A stretch of 64,000 bases of DNA from Pseudanabaena biceps (lineage in GTDB: Bacteria; Cyanobacteriota; Cyanobacteriia; Pseudanabaenales; Pseudanabaenaceae). The notes under the pieces are model-generated. The model had not been told where the DNA came from. It searched no databases and saw only the letters and a list, made by a program, of their open reading frames with translations. Shown piece after piece: positions 1 to 9,700 of the stretch. Location of the stretch: contig JAATWA010000001.1 of the NCBI GenBank assembly GCA_013361095.1, forward strand, positions 3,317,001-3,381,000, written 5' to 3'. Both the position numbers and the translations under genes were made by a program. Numbering within the stretch: the first letter of the stretch is position 1; each line of letters begins with the position of its first letter.

Positions 1-1163
1 AAAGTTAATAAAAGTGGATTAGTGGCTAGTTCTTGAATAGGACGATTTTCCTCGACCTTTCGCAAAAACATCTCGATATGACCAGTATTTCCCACAAACC
101 AACGTTGAGCGAATAGAGAAATTTGTAAAGGCTGGAAATTAGCAATTTCCACTTCCGTAAACTTCTCAAATATATATTCCTGCGTTCCCAAGCGACTGGT
201 AATAACAAAGCGATTGTGATAGTAATTCTCTGAAAATTTTCTCAAATCTTCTAATACCCGATGTAAGTCATTTTCTCTAACTTCATCAAGCCCATCTAGA
301 AATAGAACTACCCGACCGTGGTGCAGTAAATGCTTAATAGCTAACTCATCACCAATGTCATAGTTGCGAAAATCTTGGGCAATATATTCCAAAATATGCG
401 GTTGCTTCTCGGCTCCCGCATACTGACGCAAGGTTACAAAAATTGGTACTGCATCACTAAAGATTTCACCCTGAGCGCATTTGAGAGCCGTAAATTTTAA
501 TAGAGTAGTCTTACCAGCCCCTGGTTTACCAAGCAGCATCAATTTTCGATGTTGTGTTAGGGCTTGCATACTTGATACGCGATTTTCATCGATCGCTGAC
601 ATTCCCAAGCGATCGCGTCTGTGATAAGTTGCTAGTAAATCAGAAATTCCTAAGCGCCGCCGACTGGTAATTTTTTCAAAAACATCAGTACCCGTATAAA
701 TTTCTTCAAGGTTAATCGGATGCGACATATCCAAAACCCGCATCGTGGCGCAACGCTCTTGGATAATTTGTTGACTGCGATCGCGAATTTGCTGGACTAA
801 TTCTTCAATGTCAAAAGGGGAATCTAAGTCTGGGGAGCTATTCAATAATTGGCGCTGATTTTGGGAGTCAGGCTTGCTTAATACATTGGCAAAACCATTA
901 CTTAAATTGTCGATTTCCTCATCATAATGATTTTGGATAATATGCAGGAGTCGATTATTTTTTCCTGGACCTTTGCCACTGATATTGAATTTACGATAAA
1001 TTTCTCCCATTCTCTTGCGGTAGGCTTCTTCAGATATTCCCAAAAGACTAGCAACTTCGCGATCTTCATGATCTTTTCCAAATCGTAATAAGAAGACACT
1101 TTCCTGATCAGCAGAAAGTTGATGCGCCTGTGCTAGCTTGGCAAGAAATTTTTGTTGAAACAT
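1..1163 (-). CDS. NACHT-domain STAND NTPase with N-terminal HTH (partial)
   Basis: The reading frame opens with ATG at 1163 and stays open to the window edge, so only the first 387 residues are visible. Residues 1-75 look like a sigma/LuxR-type helix-turn-helix (DREVASLLGISEEAYRKRM). A NACHT NTPase follows: Walker A GKPGAGKTT at about residues 212-220, Walker B VVLFLDGLDEV near residue 287, and the typical ELATNPLLLT segment near the break. HTH-NACHT proteins are common in cyanobacteria, and bacterial NACHT proteins include anti-phage (bNACHT) members; a defence role here is inference. The C-terminal sensor or effector part lies outside the window. Confidence 0.85.
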   Translation of the reverse strand, partial: MFQQKFLAKLAQAHQLSADQESVFLLRFGKDHEDREVASLLGISEEAYRKRMGEIYRKFNISGKGPGKNNRLLHIIQNHYDEEIDNLSNGFANVLSKPDSQNQRQLLNSSPDLDSPFDIEELVQQIRDRSQQIIQERCATMRVLDMSHPINLEEIYTGTDVFEKITSRRRLGISDLLATYHRRDRLGMSAIDENRVSSMQALTQHRKLMLLGKPGAGKTTLLKFTALKCAQGEIFSDAVPIFVTLRQYAGAEKQPHILEYIAQDFRNYDIGDELAIKHLLHHGRVVLFLDGLDEVRENDLHRVLEDLRKFSENYYHNRFVITSRLGTQEYIFEKFTEVEIANFQPLQISLFAQRWFVGNTGHIEMFLRKVEENRPIQELATNPLLLT

Positions 1164-1246
1164 AAACTTAATATCAAAGATTTAGGAAGCCAATAGCTTT
1201 AACTTATCATTACGACAGCTATTCTTAATTATTAAAAGTTGATTTT

Positions 1247-1307
1247 TTTAAACCCGAAGAAACGATTGGCGGCGCTCCGCGCCGCCAATCGTTTCTTCGG
1301 GTTTAAA
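1247..1307. repeat. Intergenic hairpin element, 29-bp stem
   Basis: Perfect inverted repeat: arms 1247-1275 and 1279-1307 with loop TCC. It has the general formula of the local family, AAACCC at the base and GGCGGCGC at the tip. It ends 8 bp after the hydrolase stop at 1316 (minus strand), so it may also end transcription of that gene. Confidence 0.9.
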
Positions 1308-1315
1308 GCCATAAC

Positions 1316-2197
1316 TCATCTTTTAGGCTGCTTTATGTGCCGATCGCACCAACTATCGATATCTGTTAATAGGCGATCGCCTATTTCCCAAGGTAATAGA
1401 TGAGCGGCATCGGGATAACAGATAAATTCGCTGTTAGGTAACAATTTGGCAGTTTCCGCAGTCGATGCTGACGTAATATGGCGATCTTGTTCGGCTGCTA
1501 TCACCAGACAAGGAATTTTAATTTTTTCTAAATCAAGATTGCGATCATATCCTTGCTTAATTGCCTGCCACAGCGCTTGGTGAGCATAGCGCGATGTTTG
1601 CAAATAGGCTCGCGCCCCCACGGTCGAAATTTGGTCATAGGCAAATTTTGTATGCTGTTGGATTAAATATTTGATTAGCGATCGCTTGCCAAACCAATTA
1701 ATATGCCAATTTTGCTGAGGTGACAACTTCGACACAACTCGATGTAACCCCACCGCAATCAATAAATTGACATATTCCCACCACAAAATTGGGGGAAGAT
1801 TGCTGCGCGGTTTGGCGGCAGTCGCAATCAAAACCAAACCGACAATTTTGGGAAGCTGTCTTGAGATTTCAGGATTTGAGATTGCAGATTTTGCATGTTG
1901 TGATGCGATCGCCTTCAAAGCTAACTCGATCGCCAAAATTCCACCCAGCGACCAGCCTAAAATTAGATAATCGGTACTTTCACAGTCAGGATCATTAGCT
2001 AATAAATCTCCCAGATCCTCAATATGATCCATCATTGTGAAACTAGACTGCGTCTTAAACTTGCCATACCCCCGCAAATCTGGGGCGATCGCTTTTACAC
2101 CACAACCCTGAAAATGTTGGACAAAAACTCGCATAGCCTCGCTACTACCTGGATGTCCATGTAAGCAGAGTAATTTCAAATTTTGATTGCTATTCAT
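1316..2197 (-). CDS. Alpha/beta hydrolase
   Basis: A 293-residue cytoplasmic protein of the alpha/beta-hydrolase fold. It has the oxyanion-hole LHGHPG near residue 12, the nucleophile elbow GWSLGG with Ser83, and a C-terminal catalytic His266 in PDAAHLLPWE. IAAEQDRH just before it probably supplies the acid. Length and motif order match small esterase/haloperoxidase-like hydrolases; the substrate cannot be read from the sequence. It is monocistronic, between two hairpin elements, with no signal peptide. Confidence 0.8.
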   Translation of the reverse strand: MNSNQNLKLLCLHGHPGSSEAMRVFVQHFQGCGVKAIAPDLRGYGKFKTQSSFTMMDHIEDLGDLLANDPDCESTDYLILGWSLGGILAIELALKAIASQHAKSAISNPEISRQLPKIVGLVLIATAAKPRSNLPPILWWEYVNLLIAVGLHRVVSKLSPQQNWHINWFGKRSLIKYLIQQHTKFAYDQISTVGARAYLQTSRYAHQALWQAIKQGYDRNLDLEKIKIPCLVIAAEQDRHITSASTAETAKLLPNSEFICYPDAAHLLPWEIGDRLLTDIDSWCDRHIKQPKR

Positions 2198-2230
2198 AAA
2201 GTTAAAGTAAGTACTTATGCAAAATAAATT

Positions 2231-2283
2231 ACCAAAACCCGTAAAGTTGCGCCCCGCAGGGGCGCAACTTTACGGGTTTTGGT
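2231..2283. repeat. Intergenic hairpin element, 25-bp stem
   Basis: Arms 2231-2255 and 2259-2283 pair perfectly around loop GCA. The right flank TAATTATGCTTAGCTACT (about 2291-2308) recurs as TAATTATGCTCCGCTACT-like sequence at about 3945-3962, which marks a flank subfamily. Confidence 0.85.
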
Positions 2284-2432
2284 TTGTAATTAATTATGCT
2301 TAGCTACTTGTGCTGTTTCTCATCACTTCTGGATTTCATCTAGTTAAAATGGCTTATTTCTGGAGATGAGAACAAATTTAGGAATACACTTAGCAATAGT
2401 CTCCATCCCATTTTAATTACCCTAACTTGGCA

Positions 2433-3659
2433 ATGACACAGCTTTCGCCAGAGAACAATGCTTCTAATTTACCAACAGGTGAAGCGAGCATCCCCCAACA
2501 ACAAATTGTGCCAGTAGGTGAAGTAGTCCCTAACCTTAGTTACTCCAGTTTAATGGTGATGTTAAAATCACTCACTAATCAAACTGGGATCGCGAAGGTG
2601 GAGACTGCTCACCTGAGTTGGAAGCTATTAGTTTACAGTGGCAGTCTTGTTTTAATAGAAGAAAAGAATGAATTTTTACACATATTAACCCGCAAGTTAA
2701 AAGCTCAAAAAGTTCAACTTAATTTGTCAATATGGAAAAGCCTCTCCCAGCCATCACTAGGTACTATTGATCTCTGCCAACTGCTCAGTGAAATTTACGA
2801 AAGCGATCGCGAAAATGTTTTAATCGTTTTTAAAGAAATTCTCTTTGAAAACCTACTCGCTATTTCCTTAGAAAAAAATTTCTCCCTAAGATGGAAGCCC
2901 ATAAGCGAGAAGCTATCAATCACTCTACCTACTTGGCAAATTGCTGATTTAGAAAAAGCGATCACCAAAGCCACAGAACAATGGCGCAGCTTTGTATATG
3001 CTCGTCATCCATATCAGACCGTACAGATATTAGATACTGATTGTGCGATCGCTCAAGTTCCACTATTTACGGAAGTTACTAATGGCAAATATCGTATCAG
3101 CGAAGTTGCTGATCGATTTAAACAACACATTAATCAAACTGCACTTAAGCTTGATAAATTAGCAGAAAGTCGCACGGTGGCGATTCTGCCTTTGCCCAAG
3201 CGTTTAAATGACACTAAAGATTTATTAAACCTTGAAGAAAGTCTCGATGAAATTAACCCCAAGCGATCGCAACCGAAGGTGATGATTATTGATGACTCGC
3301 CTGTACTGCTCAAACAATTTGGCAACTTGATCACCAGTTGGGGCTATCAATTAAAACTAGTGAATGAATCGTCTCTAGCAACGCTAGAGATGCTTACGGA
3401 AAAGCCAAATATTGTATTTATAGACATTAATATGCCAAATCTAAATGGATTTGATTTGATTAAGCAAATTCGTCGCCAACCGTCCTTATCCACACTACCG
3501 TTAGTACTAGTAACATCAGAAAACAGCATCACCAATAACTTTCGAGCAAAGTGGGCAAATTGTCGGTTTCTTGGAAAACCGCGCACATCTGCTGATATTT
3601 TAGAATTTCGTGAGCAAGTAAAGGCAATTTTGCAAGAATTTGCTCCTATTACCAAATAA
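2433..3659 (+). CDS. PATAN-REC response regulator (PixG/PilG/PatA-like), copy 1
   Basis: 408 residues. The N-terminal ~240 residues form a PATAN (DUF4388-like) module starting around LSYSSLMVMLKSL. A receiver domain follows (about 280-400) with IIDDSP, phospho-acceptor Asp331 in IVFIDINMP and the conserved Lys382 in GKPRTS. It opens a Pix/Pil-type phototaxis cluster and probably outputs a CheA-type phosphorelay to type IV pili. I chose ATG at 2433 over the TTG at 2427; neither has a clear Shine-Dalgarno. The paralogue at 4118 is collinear over its full length. Confidence 0.85.
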   Translation: MTQLSPENNASNLPTGEASIPQQQIVPVGEVVPNLSYSSLMVMLKSLTNQTGIAKVETAHLSWKLLVYSGSLVLIEEKNEFLHILTRKLKAQKVQLNLSIWKSLSQPSLGTIDLCQLLSEIYESDRENVLIVFKEILFENLLAISLEKNFSLRWKPISEKLSITLPTWQIADLEKAITKATEQWRSFVYARHPYQTVQILDTDCAIAQVPLFTEVTNGKYRISEVADRFKQHINQTALKLDKLAESRTVAILPLPKRLNDTKDLLNLEESLDEINPKRSQPKVMIIDDSPVLLKQFGNLITSWGYQLKLVNESSLATLEMLTEKPNIVFIDINMPNLNGFDLIKQIRRQPSLSTLPLVLVTSENSITNNFRAKWANCRFLGKPRTSADILEFREQVKAILQEFAPITK

Positions 3660-3664
3660 TCGAT

Positions 3665-3962
3665 AAATACAGCACTTTGTACTTTCTTAAAGCCCCAAAG
3701 AGTAAAGTTGGCACAAAGCGCCAACCTTACTGTAAAAATTGAGAAACCTATAGCGCACACAGAGCGCACCATAGGTTTTAAGTCAGATTTTTAATTATGC
3801 CCAGCTAATTATTTTTGTCTAACCAAGCTTATAGCAACAGAATGGTATATTTTTTCTAAGTAATTCTGCGAGTGAGTAGCTAGGCAAAATTAAACATAAA
3901 ATCCAAAACCTGTGGCGCTTGCAATAGGTTTTGAATCTGGATTTTAATTATGCTCCGCTACT
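3665..3962. repeat. Cluster of decayed hairpin elements
   Basis: The 458-bp gap between the two PATAN-REC genes holds three imperfect inverted repeats: 3701-3731, 3744-3778 (CCTATagcgc...gcgcACCATAGG type) and 3901-3936. Flanks TACAGCACTTTGTACTTTCTT (from 3668) and ATTTTAATTATGC (twice) match flanks of intact elements elsewhere. The remaining 155 bp before the next gene show nothing I can name. Confidence 0.65.
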
Positions 3963-4117
3963 TTGGCGATCGCCAAAGGTGAAAGTTAGAATATTGTATC
4001 TGGGACAACCAATCTAAATTGTCTGAAGTTGGTAAGATCTACATTGAGATTTTTTGCTTTCTTACAATACCTTCCACACCATATTTTTTTGTCAATGTGC
4101 CTCTCAGCTAAAAAAAC

Positions 4118-5332
4118 ATGATTGCTATGCCAAGTTCCTTGCCCAATCCAGACCTTGTGTCTAACAATTTAACGGACGGACAGGTAGTGAGGAATGCCAC
4201 ATTACACATCCTACTAGCAGCTATGCGGGTCATGAGTCGGTCTACAGGGGTTCTCCAAGTAGAGACTAGATATCATCGATGGAAATTACTACTTTCAGGA
4301 GGGGGGCTAGTATTAATTGAAGAAGAGGGGCAAGTTATCCCAACTTTAGTTCGGAAATATAGTAATAAGGGGCTAACTTTTTCACGATTACCTTCCTTAG
4401 AACAGCGCCAAACTATCATTCCTTATTCCTACTCATTCATCAGCAGTGTTTTTCGCAAACATCCTGAAATTACCAAGGAAGTTGTGAAGGAGGTTATCTT
4501 AGAAAATCTTCTAGCTATGTATTTAGAAGACGACTTTTCGTTTGTATGGCAGCCCGCCACTGATTTGTCCATTGATTTGCCGCTGTTGCAATTATCCATG
4601 CTCGAAAACTCTGTGGTTAATGAAGTACGGCAGTGGAAAAAGTTTGAATGTGTAAAACACCCTTACCAGTTGGTGCAGCTCATTGACGCAGCAAATTTAT
4701 TAGCTAGGGTGGGCAATGATAACTTTCCCCTCTTTGCTAAGGTGACCACGGGGCAAGATCGTATATGTATGATGGCGGACACTTTTAAACAACCCGTTTA
4801 TCGCACCGCGCTACTGCTCGATAAGTTGGGACAAAAAAATATTGTGACGATTCTGCCATTGCAGGAGCGTCAGTCGGATACTGAGATTGGGGTTTCTTTA
4901 CCAAATGCTCCTTCGCTCGCCGCCAAGGATGAGCCAAGGGTTTTTATTGTGGATGATTCACCCGTGCTACTGCAACAAATGCAGAAACTATTGACTGGAT
5001 GGGGATACCAAGTTAGTTCAACGGATAATGCAGAACAGGCGACGGATATGATTTTGGAATACAAACCCACAATCGTATTTATTGATATCAATATGCCAAG
5101 TCTTAATGGATTTGACTTAATCAAGCAAATTCGTCGTCAACGGGAATTAGCTGCTCTCTCTCTAGTTTTAGTCACCGCAGAAAATAGTATGACTAACAAC
5201 TTTAGGGCGCGATGGGCAAATTGTCGGTTTCTGGCAAAACCGCGATCGCTCTCAGACACTCCCAAATTTCGTGACGAATTGCGTGGCTTGTTAAGGGAGC
5301 TTGCCCCCCTATCAACCGACACATTAGTTTGA
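4118..5332 (+). CDS. PATAN-REC response regulator (PixG/PilG/PatA-like), copy 2
   Basis: 404 residues, paralogous to the gene at 2433: PATAN module about 1-240, receiver about 275-395 with IVDDSP, Asp323 in IVFIDINMP and a Lys in AKPRS. Both copies share the unusual segment NNFRA(K/R)WANCRFL between receiver beta-4 and beta-5. It lies 127 bp upstream of the CheY gene, with a separate leader from copy 1. ATG at 4118 is used; ATG at 4127 is also possible. Having two such regulators suggests two outputs from one pathway, which is inference. Confidence 0.85.
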   Translation: MIAMPSSLPNPDLVSNNLTDGQVVRNATLHILLAAMRVMSRSTGVLQVETRYHRWKLLLSGGGLVLIEEEGQVIPTLVRKYSNKGLTFSRLPSLEQRQTIIPYSYSFISSVFRKHPEITKEVVKEVILENLLAMYLEDDFSFVWQPATDLSIDLPLLQLSMLENSVVNEVRQWKKFECVKHPYQLVQLIDAANLLARVGNDNFPLFAKVTTGQDRICMMADTFKQPVYRTALLLDKLGQKNIVTILPLQERQSDTEIGVSLPNAPSLAAKDEPRVFIVDDSPVLLQQMQKLLTGWGYQVSSTDNAEQATDMILEYKPTIVFIDINMPSLNGFDLIKQIRRQRELAALSLVLVTAENSMTNNFRARWANCRFLAKPRSLSDTPKFRDELRGLLRELAPLSTDTLV

Positions 5333-5459
5333 AGTCTGATAAGCAGCTACATTAATCGACTGATTGGCATCAATGGGAATGAGCAGTCTTGGCAGATTGC
5401 CTATGTCTCTATAAAACATCACAAATACGCATCTAGAAATATTTAAGGCTTAAGCGAAT

Positions 5460-5837
5460 ATGAATAACCATTTTTTAATAATTGATGATTCAGCAACTCA
5501 ACGGCATCTATTGACTTCTTTTCTCCGTGATTTAGGTCATACAGTTGATATTTGCGAATCAACCGTTGGCGCTTTAGAAAAAATTGCTACTAATCTTTAC
5601 ACAGCCGTATTTTTAGACATCGTGTTACCCGATCAAGACGGCTACAAGTTTCTCAGAGAGTTGAGATCGCACAGTCAAACCGCTAATCAATACGTTGTCC
5701 TATGTTCTACCAAAAACACCAAGTTAGAAATTGACTATGGAATCAAACGCGCCAAAGCAAATGACTACTTGACCAAACCAGTCAGCCGTGAGTCACTCTC
5801 CGCCGCCCTAGATAAGTTACTACAGCAAGTAACATGA
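5460..5837 (+). CDS. CheY-like response regulator (PixH/PilH-like)
   Basis: A 125-residue stand-alone receiver domain: acidic pocket IIDD (Asp9, Asp10), phospho-acceptor Asp53 in FLDIVLPD, and Lys106 in YLTKP. It has no output domain. The position between PATAN-REC regulators and a CheW is the PixG-H-I order known from Synechocystis phototaxis operons. Its stop overlaps the CheW start (ATGA), indicating translational coupling. Confidence 0.9.
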   Translation: MNNHFLIIDDSATQRHLLTSFLRDLGHTVDICESTVGALEKIATNLYTAVFLDIVLPDQDGYKFLRELRSHSQTANQYVVLCSTKNTKLEIDYGIKRAKANDYLTKPVSRESLSAALDKLLQQVT

Positions 5838-6415
5838 GTAATTCTGAAATTATTCCCCCCAAATCATCCCTAGCCTCAGCCAACTTAATTCCGCCTAATA
5901 ATCGTTATATTGTGGCAAAAGTTGGCGATCGCCTAATTACTTTTCCTGATGTGTTGGTGTCAGAAATTGTGATCATTGAGCGCTCAGCAATTCTCTCAAT
6001 GCCCTTTTATGACAATGCGATCGTGGGGGTAATTCATCATCAGGCAAGTATTATGCCCTTGGTCTTACTGAAGTTAGCATTAGGAGAGCAACGCGCCCTC
6101 ATTAGCGAGTCATTAACCGTGGTAAGACTAAGTGAAAGTGCTGATAGTTTAGGCGATCGCCAGCTTAGTGGGATTGGTTTAATTGTGGATCGAGTAATTG
6201 GCAGTTTGACGATTGGTGAATATCAAGATTTAGCTGTAGTTAAATCTAAAGTACCTAACTTGATTGATACCTTTGATGATTTGGGGGATGAATCAAAAAA
6301 AATAAATCAAACAGTAGCGAATATTGAGGAGAACGAGTATACTCCCATTGAAATTGTCCTATTAAATATGTTGACTCATATTTGGCAGCCACAACGTTGG
6401 CGGTCTTCCAAGTAA
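5834..6415 (+). CDS. CheW-like coupling protein (PixI/PilI-like)
   Basis: 193 residues, CheW fold. RYIVAKVGDRLITFPDVLVSEI near the start and a later IGLIVDRVIGSLTIGEYQDL segment match the two CheW beta-barrel halves. It would link the chemoreceptor encoded next to a CheA-type kinase. It overlaps the upstream CheY gene by 4 bp. The acidic linker DDLGDESKKINQTVANIEENE near the C-terminus is slightly longer than usual. Confidence 0.82.
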   Translation: MSNSEIIPPKSSLASANLIPPNNRYIVAKVGDRLITFPDVLVSEIVIIERSAILSMPFYDNAIVGVIHHQASIMPLVLLKLALGEQRALISESLTVVRLSESADSLGDRQLSGIGLIVDRVIGSLTIGEYQDLAVVKSKVPNLIDTFDDLGDESKKINQTVANIEENEYTPIEIVLLNMLTHIWQPQRWRSSK

Positions 6416-6446
6416 GACTTTTAAATATAGCGTTTCACAGTCCAGT

Positions 6447-6702
6447 GCTATAAAGAATTGTTTCGCCGTCGAAGGCGGTAAAACAATTCTTTATAGCTCG
6501 CTTGATTGAAAAACACCATAGCTAAGCGAATTAGATATAAAACCTCAAAAACTGTAGCGAACGCGCAGCGCTCATCACAGTTTTTTAATCTAGTTTTATA
6601 ATATGCTCAGCTACCTAATTAACTAATAGCCAATTAGTTTACTTGGCTATCTAGCCTATGCGATTTCGCTGACCTCAAATATTAGGTCGGTTATCGCATA
6701 GG
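6447..6702. repeat. Hairpin elements in the leader of the chemoreceptor gene
   Basis: The 327-bp gap upstream of the receptor gene holds three structures. A 17-bp inverted repeat (6447-6463/6481-6497) encloses a CGCC/GGCG core. A decayed element about 6528-6614 has ends TATAAAAC and TAATATGCTCAGCTAC. A last inverted repeat has outer arms 6655-6664/6693-6702 and inner arms GACCT/AGGTC. The last one lies 40 bp from the start codon and could affect translation; this is not shown. Confidence 0.6.
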
Positions 6703-6742
6703 ATGACTATTACAAAAATATCCGACTCTTTCCCTATAGCGA

Positions 6743-9700
6743 ATGCATATGGCAAGCACAAAACAAAACCGAGCAACTTCTTTGAGCAAAGGCAAGCAGA
6801 CATCACCAGCGCGATCGCCTAATGCCCAGAAAAACAATCCCAAGTCAGGCAAATCTAAAAGCTCAATGGGATTGGGTTTAATTTTGATTGCGATCTGTAC
6901 ATCGCTAATCGGTTTAGGCGGATTAGGGTATTTTCTCTATCAAGAATTAGTCAATGGCGCTAAGCGAGAGGCTGAAAGTTTGGCTGTGGTCAAGTCTAGC
7001 CAGCTAGAGTCCAAGTTGAGTAATGTGCGTCAGTCAGTTGACACTGTAATAGTTCAGGCAAAATCTCTACCCAAACCAAGAACTGCGGCTTCATACCAAA
7101 AAACTTTGGGTGCAACTTTACAAAGCGCAGAAACCATTGTGGGCATGGGGATAGTCGCCAATGGCAATGCTCTGATCCCTAGCGCGAAATCTTTTTCCGC
7201 CTATGTTTTTAAGGAGAAGTCGGGATTAATTGCTGACAAGACTTCACAAAAGATCCCTGAACTAAATGATGGTTTGCTTGCCTCTAATCGAGGAGATTTG
7301 CAGAGTTTATCTTGGCTTCCAGAGTCGCTTAAAGGCAATTCTTCATTCAGTGATGTCTATTCCGCCCTTGGACAGAGCGTCATCACCTACAGCGCCCCGA
7401 TTAGTGAAGGTGACAAGGTTGTAGGTGTTGTTAGCGCCGATATTCTGGCTGCTAATCTTTTACCCGCCAGCTCCGAAGAGAAAATTGGCTTTGTAGTTCT
7501 TAATGCCAGTGGCAAGGCGATTGCCAAGTCCAGTAACTTTGATACAGCCCAGTCTCAAAACCCTGCGATCGCTGATGCGCTCAAAAGTCTCGTCCAAACA
7601 TCAACAGCCCAACCCACAGGAGTCCTGCAAACAGGCGGCAATCTTTGGGCATATCGCAAAATTGCAGGTAGTAATTGGCTAGTGGCAACCTATCTGCCAG
7701 AGTCAGAAATTATTGCGAAGTTAGCGATCTTAGTCGGTGGAGCGGCGATCGGCATCAGCACTATTTTAGCGATCGCTATTTTTGCCTTTGTCAATGCCCT
7801 CAAAAAACGTCTTCAGCCCATCACAGAGGAATGTGAGCGTTTTCTAGCACAGCAAGGCAACTCAGATCTCAGTTCATCGGGTGATGAAATTGATCAGTTG
7901 AGCGCTTCTCTAAAAACGACCCTTCAACAAGTCAAAAACAATGAACTGCGCCTGCGTAATGAGCTAACCCATAAATCTGCAACGGGTGATTTGTCTTCGG
8001 CGCAAATACAACAAAGTTTTGCTGAAAACGAGTTGATTGAGGCAGAAGTTGGAGATTTATTAGATGTTGTATCTTCAATGGAAGAGGGCGACTTAACCAT
8101 TGAGGCGCAGGTAAATGATCGCGCTACAGGACTGGTTGCCGATACACTCAACCGTTTACGCGAAAAGCTGGTCGAGATTATTTCTAGCGTATTAGGAACC
8201 GCGCAAGAAGTTGCTAAAGGAGCTTTTGACCTAGAAGAGTTAGCCCGTACCGTGGTGTTAAACACCGCAGAACAGGCACAGTCAGTAGCTCAAGGGCAAG
8301 CCCTAACCGAACAGGTGGCGATGATTGCTGAGCGATCAGCTTCACAGGTCAGCGTCGCTAATCAATCACTACAAGAGGTTCGGGATACTGTGGCTTCTGG
8401 TCAAACCGCCATTGACACCCTAACTGAAAGTATTAGCGTCTTGCAGACAGGTTCCGCGCAAATCGTGCAGAGAATCAAGACCCTAGGTGAATTTGTGGGC
8501 TTAGCAGAGCAGTTTGTGCAGGATCAAGGACAAATCGCTTCACTTACTCAAGTACTAGCGCTCAACGCTACCCTAGTTGCTGCTAGAGCCGCCGAACAAA
8601 AAGATCCTAAACAATTTGCTAGCGTAGCTCGTGAATTTGAGTCGATCGCAGGACAAGTTAATGACTTGGCGACTCAAACCAATGATGGATTAACCATCCT
8701 TCAACAAAGAACTTCGCAAATCCAAACCGTTGTGACCGCGATCGATGCTGAAGTGCAGAACCTAAGCGGTCTAGTTTCTGGATTTACTATAGGTGTGGAG
8801 TCATCACAAGCGGCATTTAGTAGTATTCAATCAGCAACCGAAGAAGTCGTCCAAATCGGACAAACCATTACCACTTCCAGTACAGAAATCGCAGAAGCCG
8901 CTGGTTCCACGGCCACCTATATTAGTGAAATCGCACAGTTAGCTGATCGCACTGCCAACCTAACGCGATCGGCTCGCCAACAGGCTGAGGAGATGGGTAA
9001 TCAGGCACAACAGCTATTACAGGGGATTCAGTTCTTCCGTCTACCTGAAACTACACCTGTGACAGCACAAATGAGCAGTAGCGATCAAGATACTAGTGAA
9101 GAAGCCCTAGGCATGATTAGCGCGCCTCTAGACCCTGTAACTGCAAAACCTATTCAAATTGAAGATCAATATTCTGATCAGGACAATACTGGCTTCAATC
9201 TAGTGATGCCAACTCTGGCAGTTGTCGCCGCATCAACTGCCTATGCCGTTTCTCAATCAGGTTCCAGCGAGACTTCTCCAGAGCAAGAATTCAGCGAAAC
9301 GGAAACTATTTCTGAATCTAGTATCAATGAATTTGCAGACATATCCAATGCAGTCCTTCCTTTCCCGATAGAATTCGATGTCAATGATCTAGAAGATCCC
9401 ATGAAATTTGATGAGATTTTAGACGACATTGATGCAATGGATGATGAATACTTAACGGAAGAAAATAGTAATGCCTTAGATGTATTTGCTTCTGTTGATA
9501 GTGAGGATTTAGGAGGCTTAGATATATTATCCCCACAAGAAAGTCAGAATGCTTTTGCAGAATCAGCGCAGTTTGACTATGAACTGACAGAACCAGCTAT
9601 GGAAGTGGACAGCTTTGTAACTCCAGACATTTCCACCATCGAAGAGTCATTATTAGCTGACCTCAGACAAGAGATCTATGAAGATGATGAGCTAGACACT

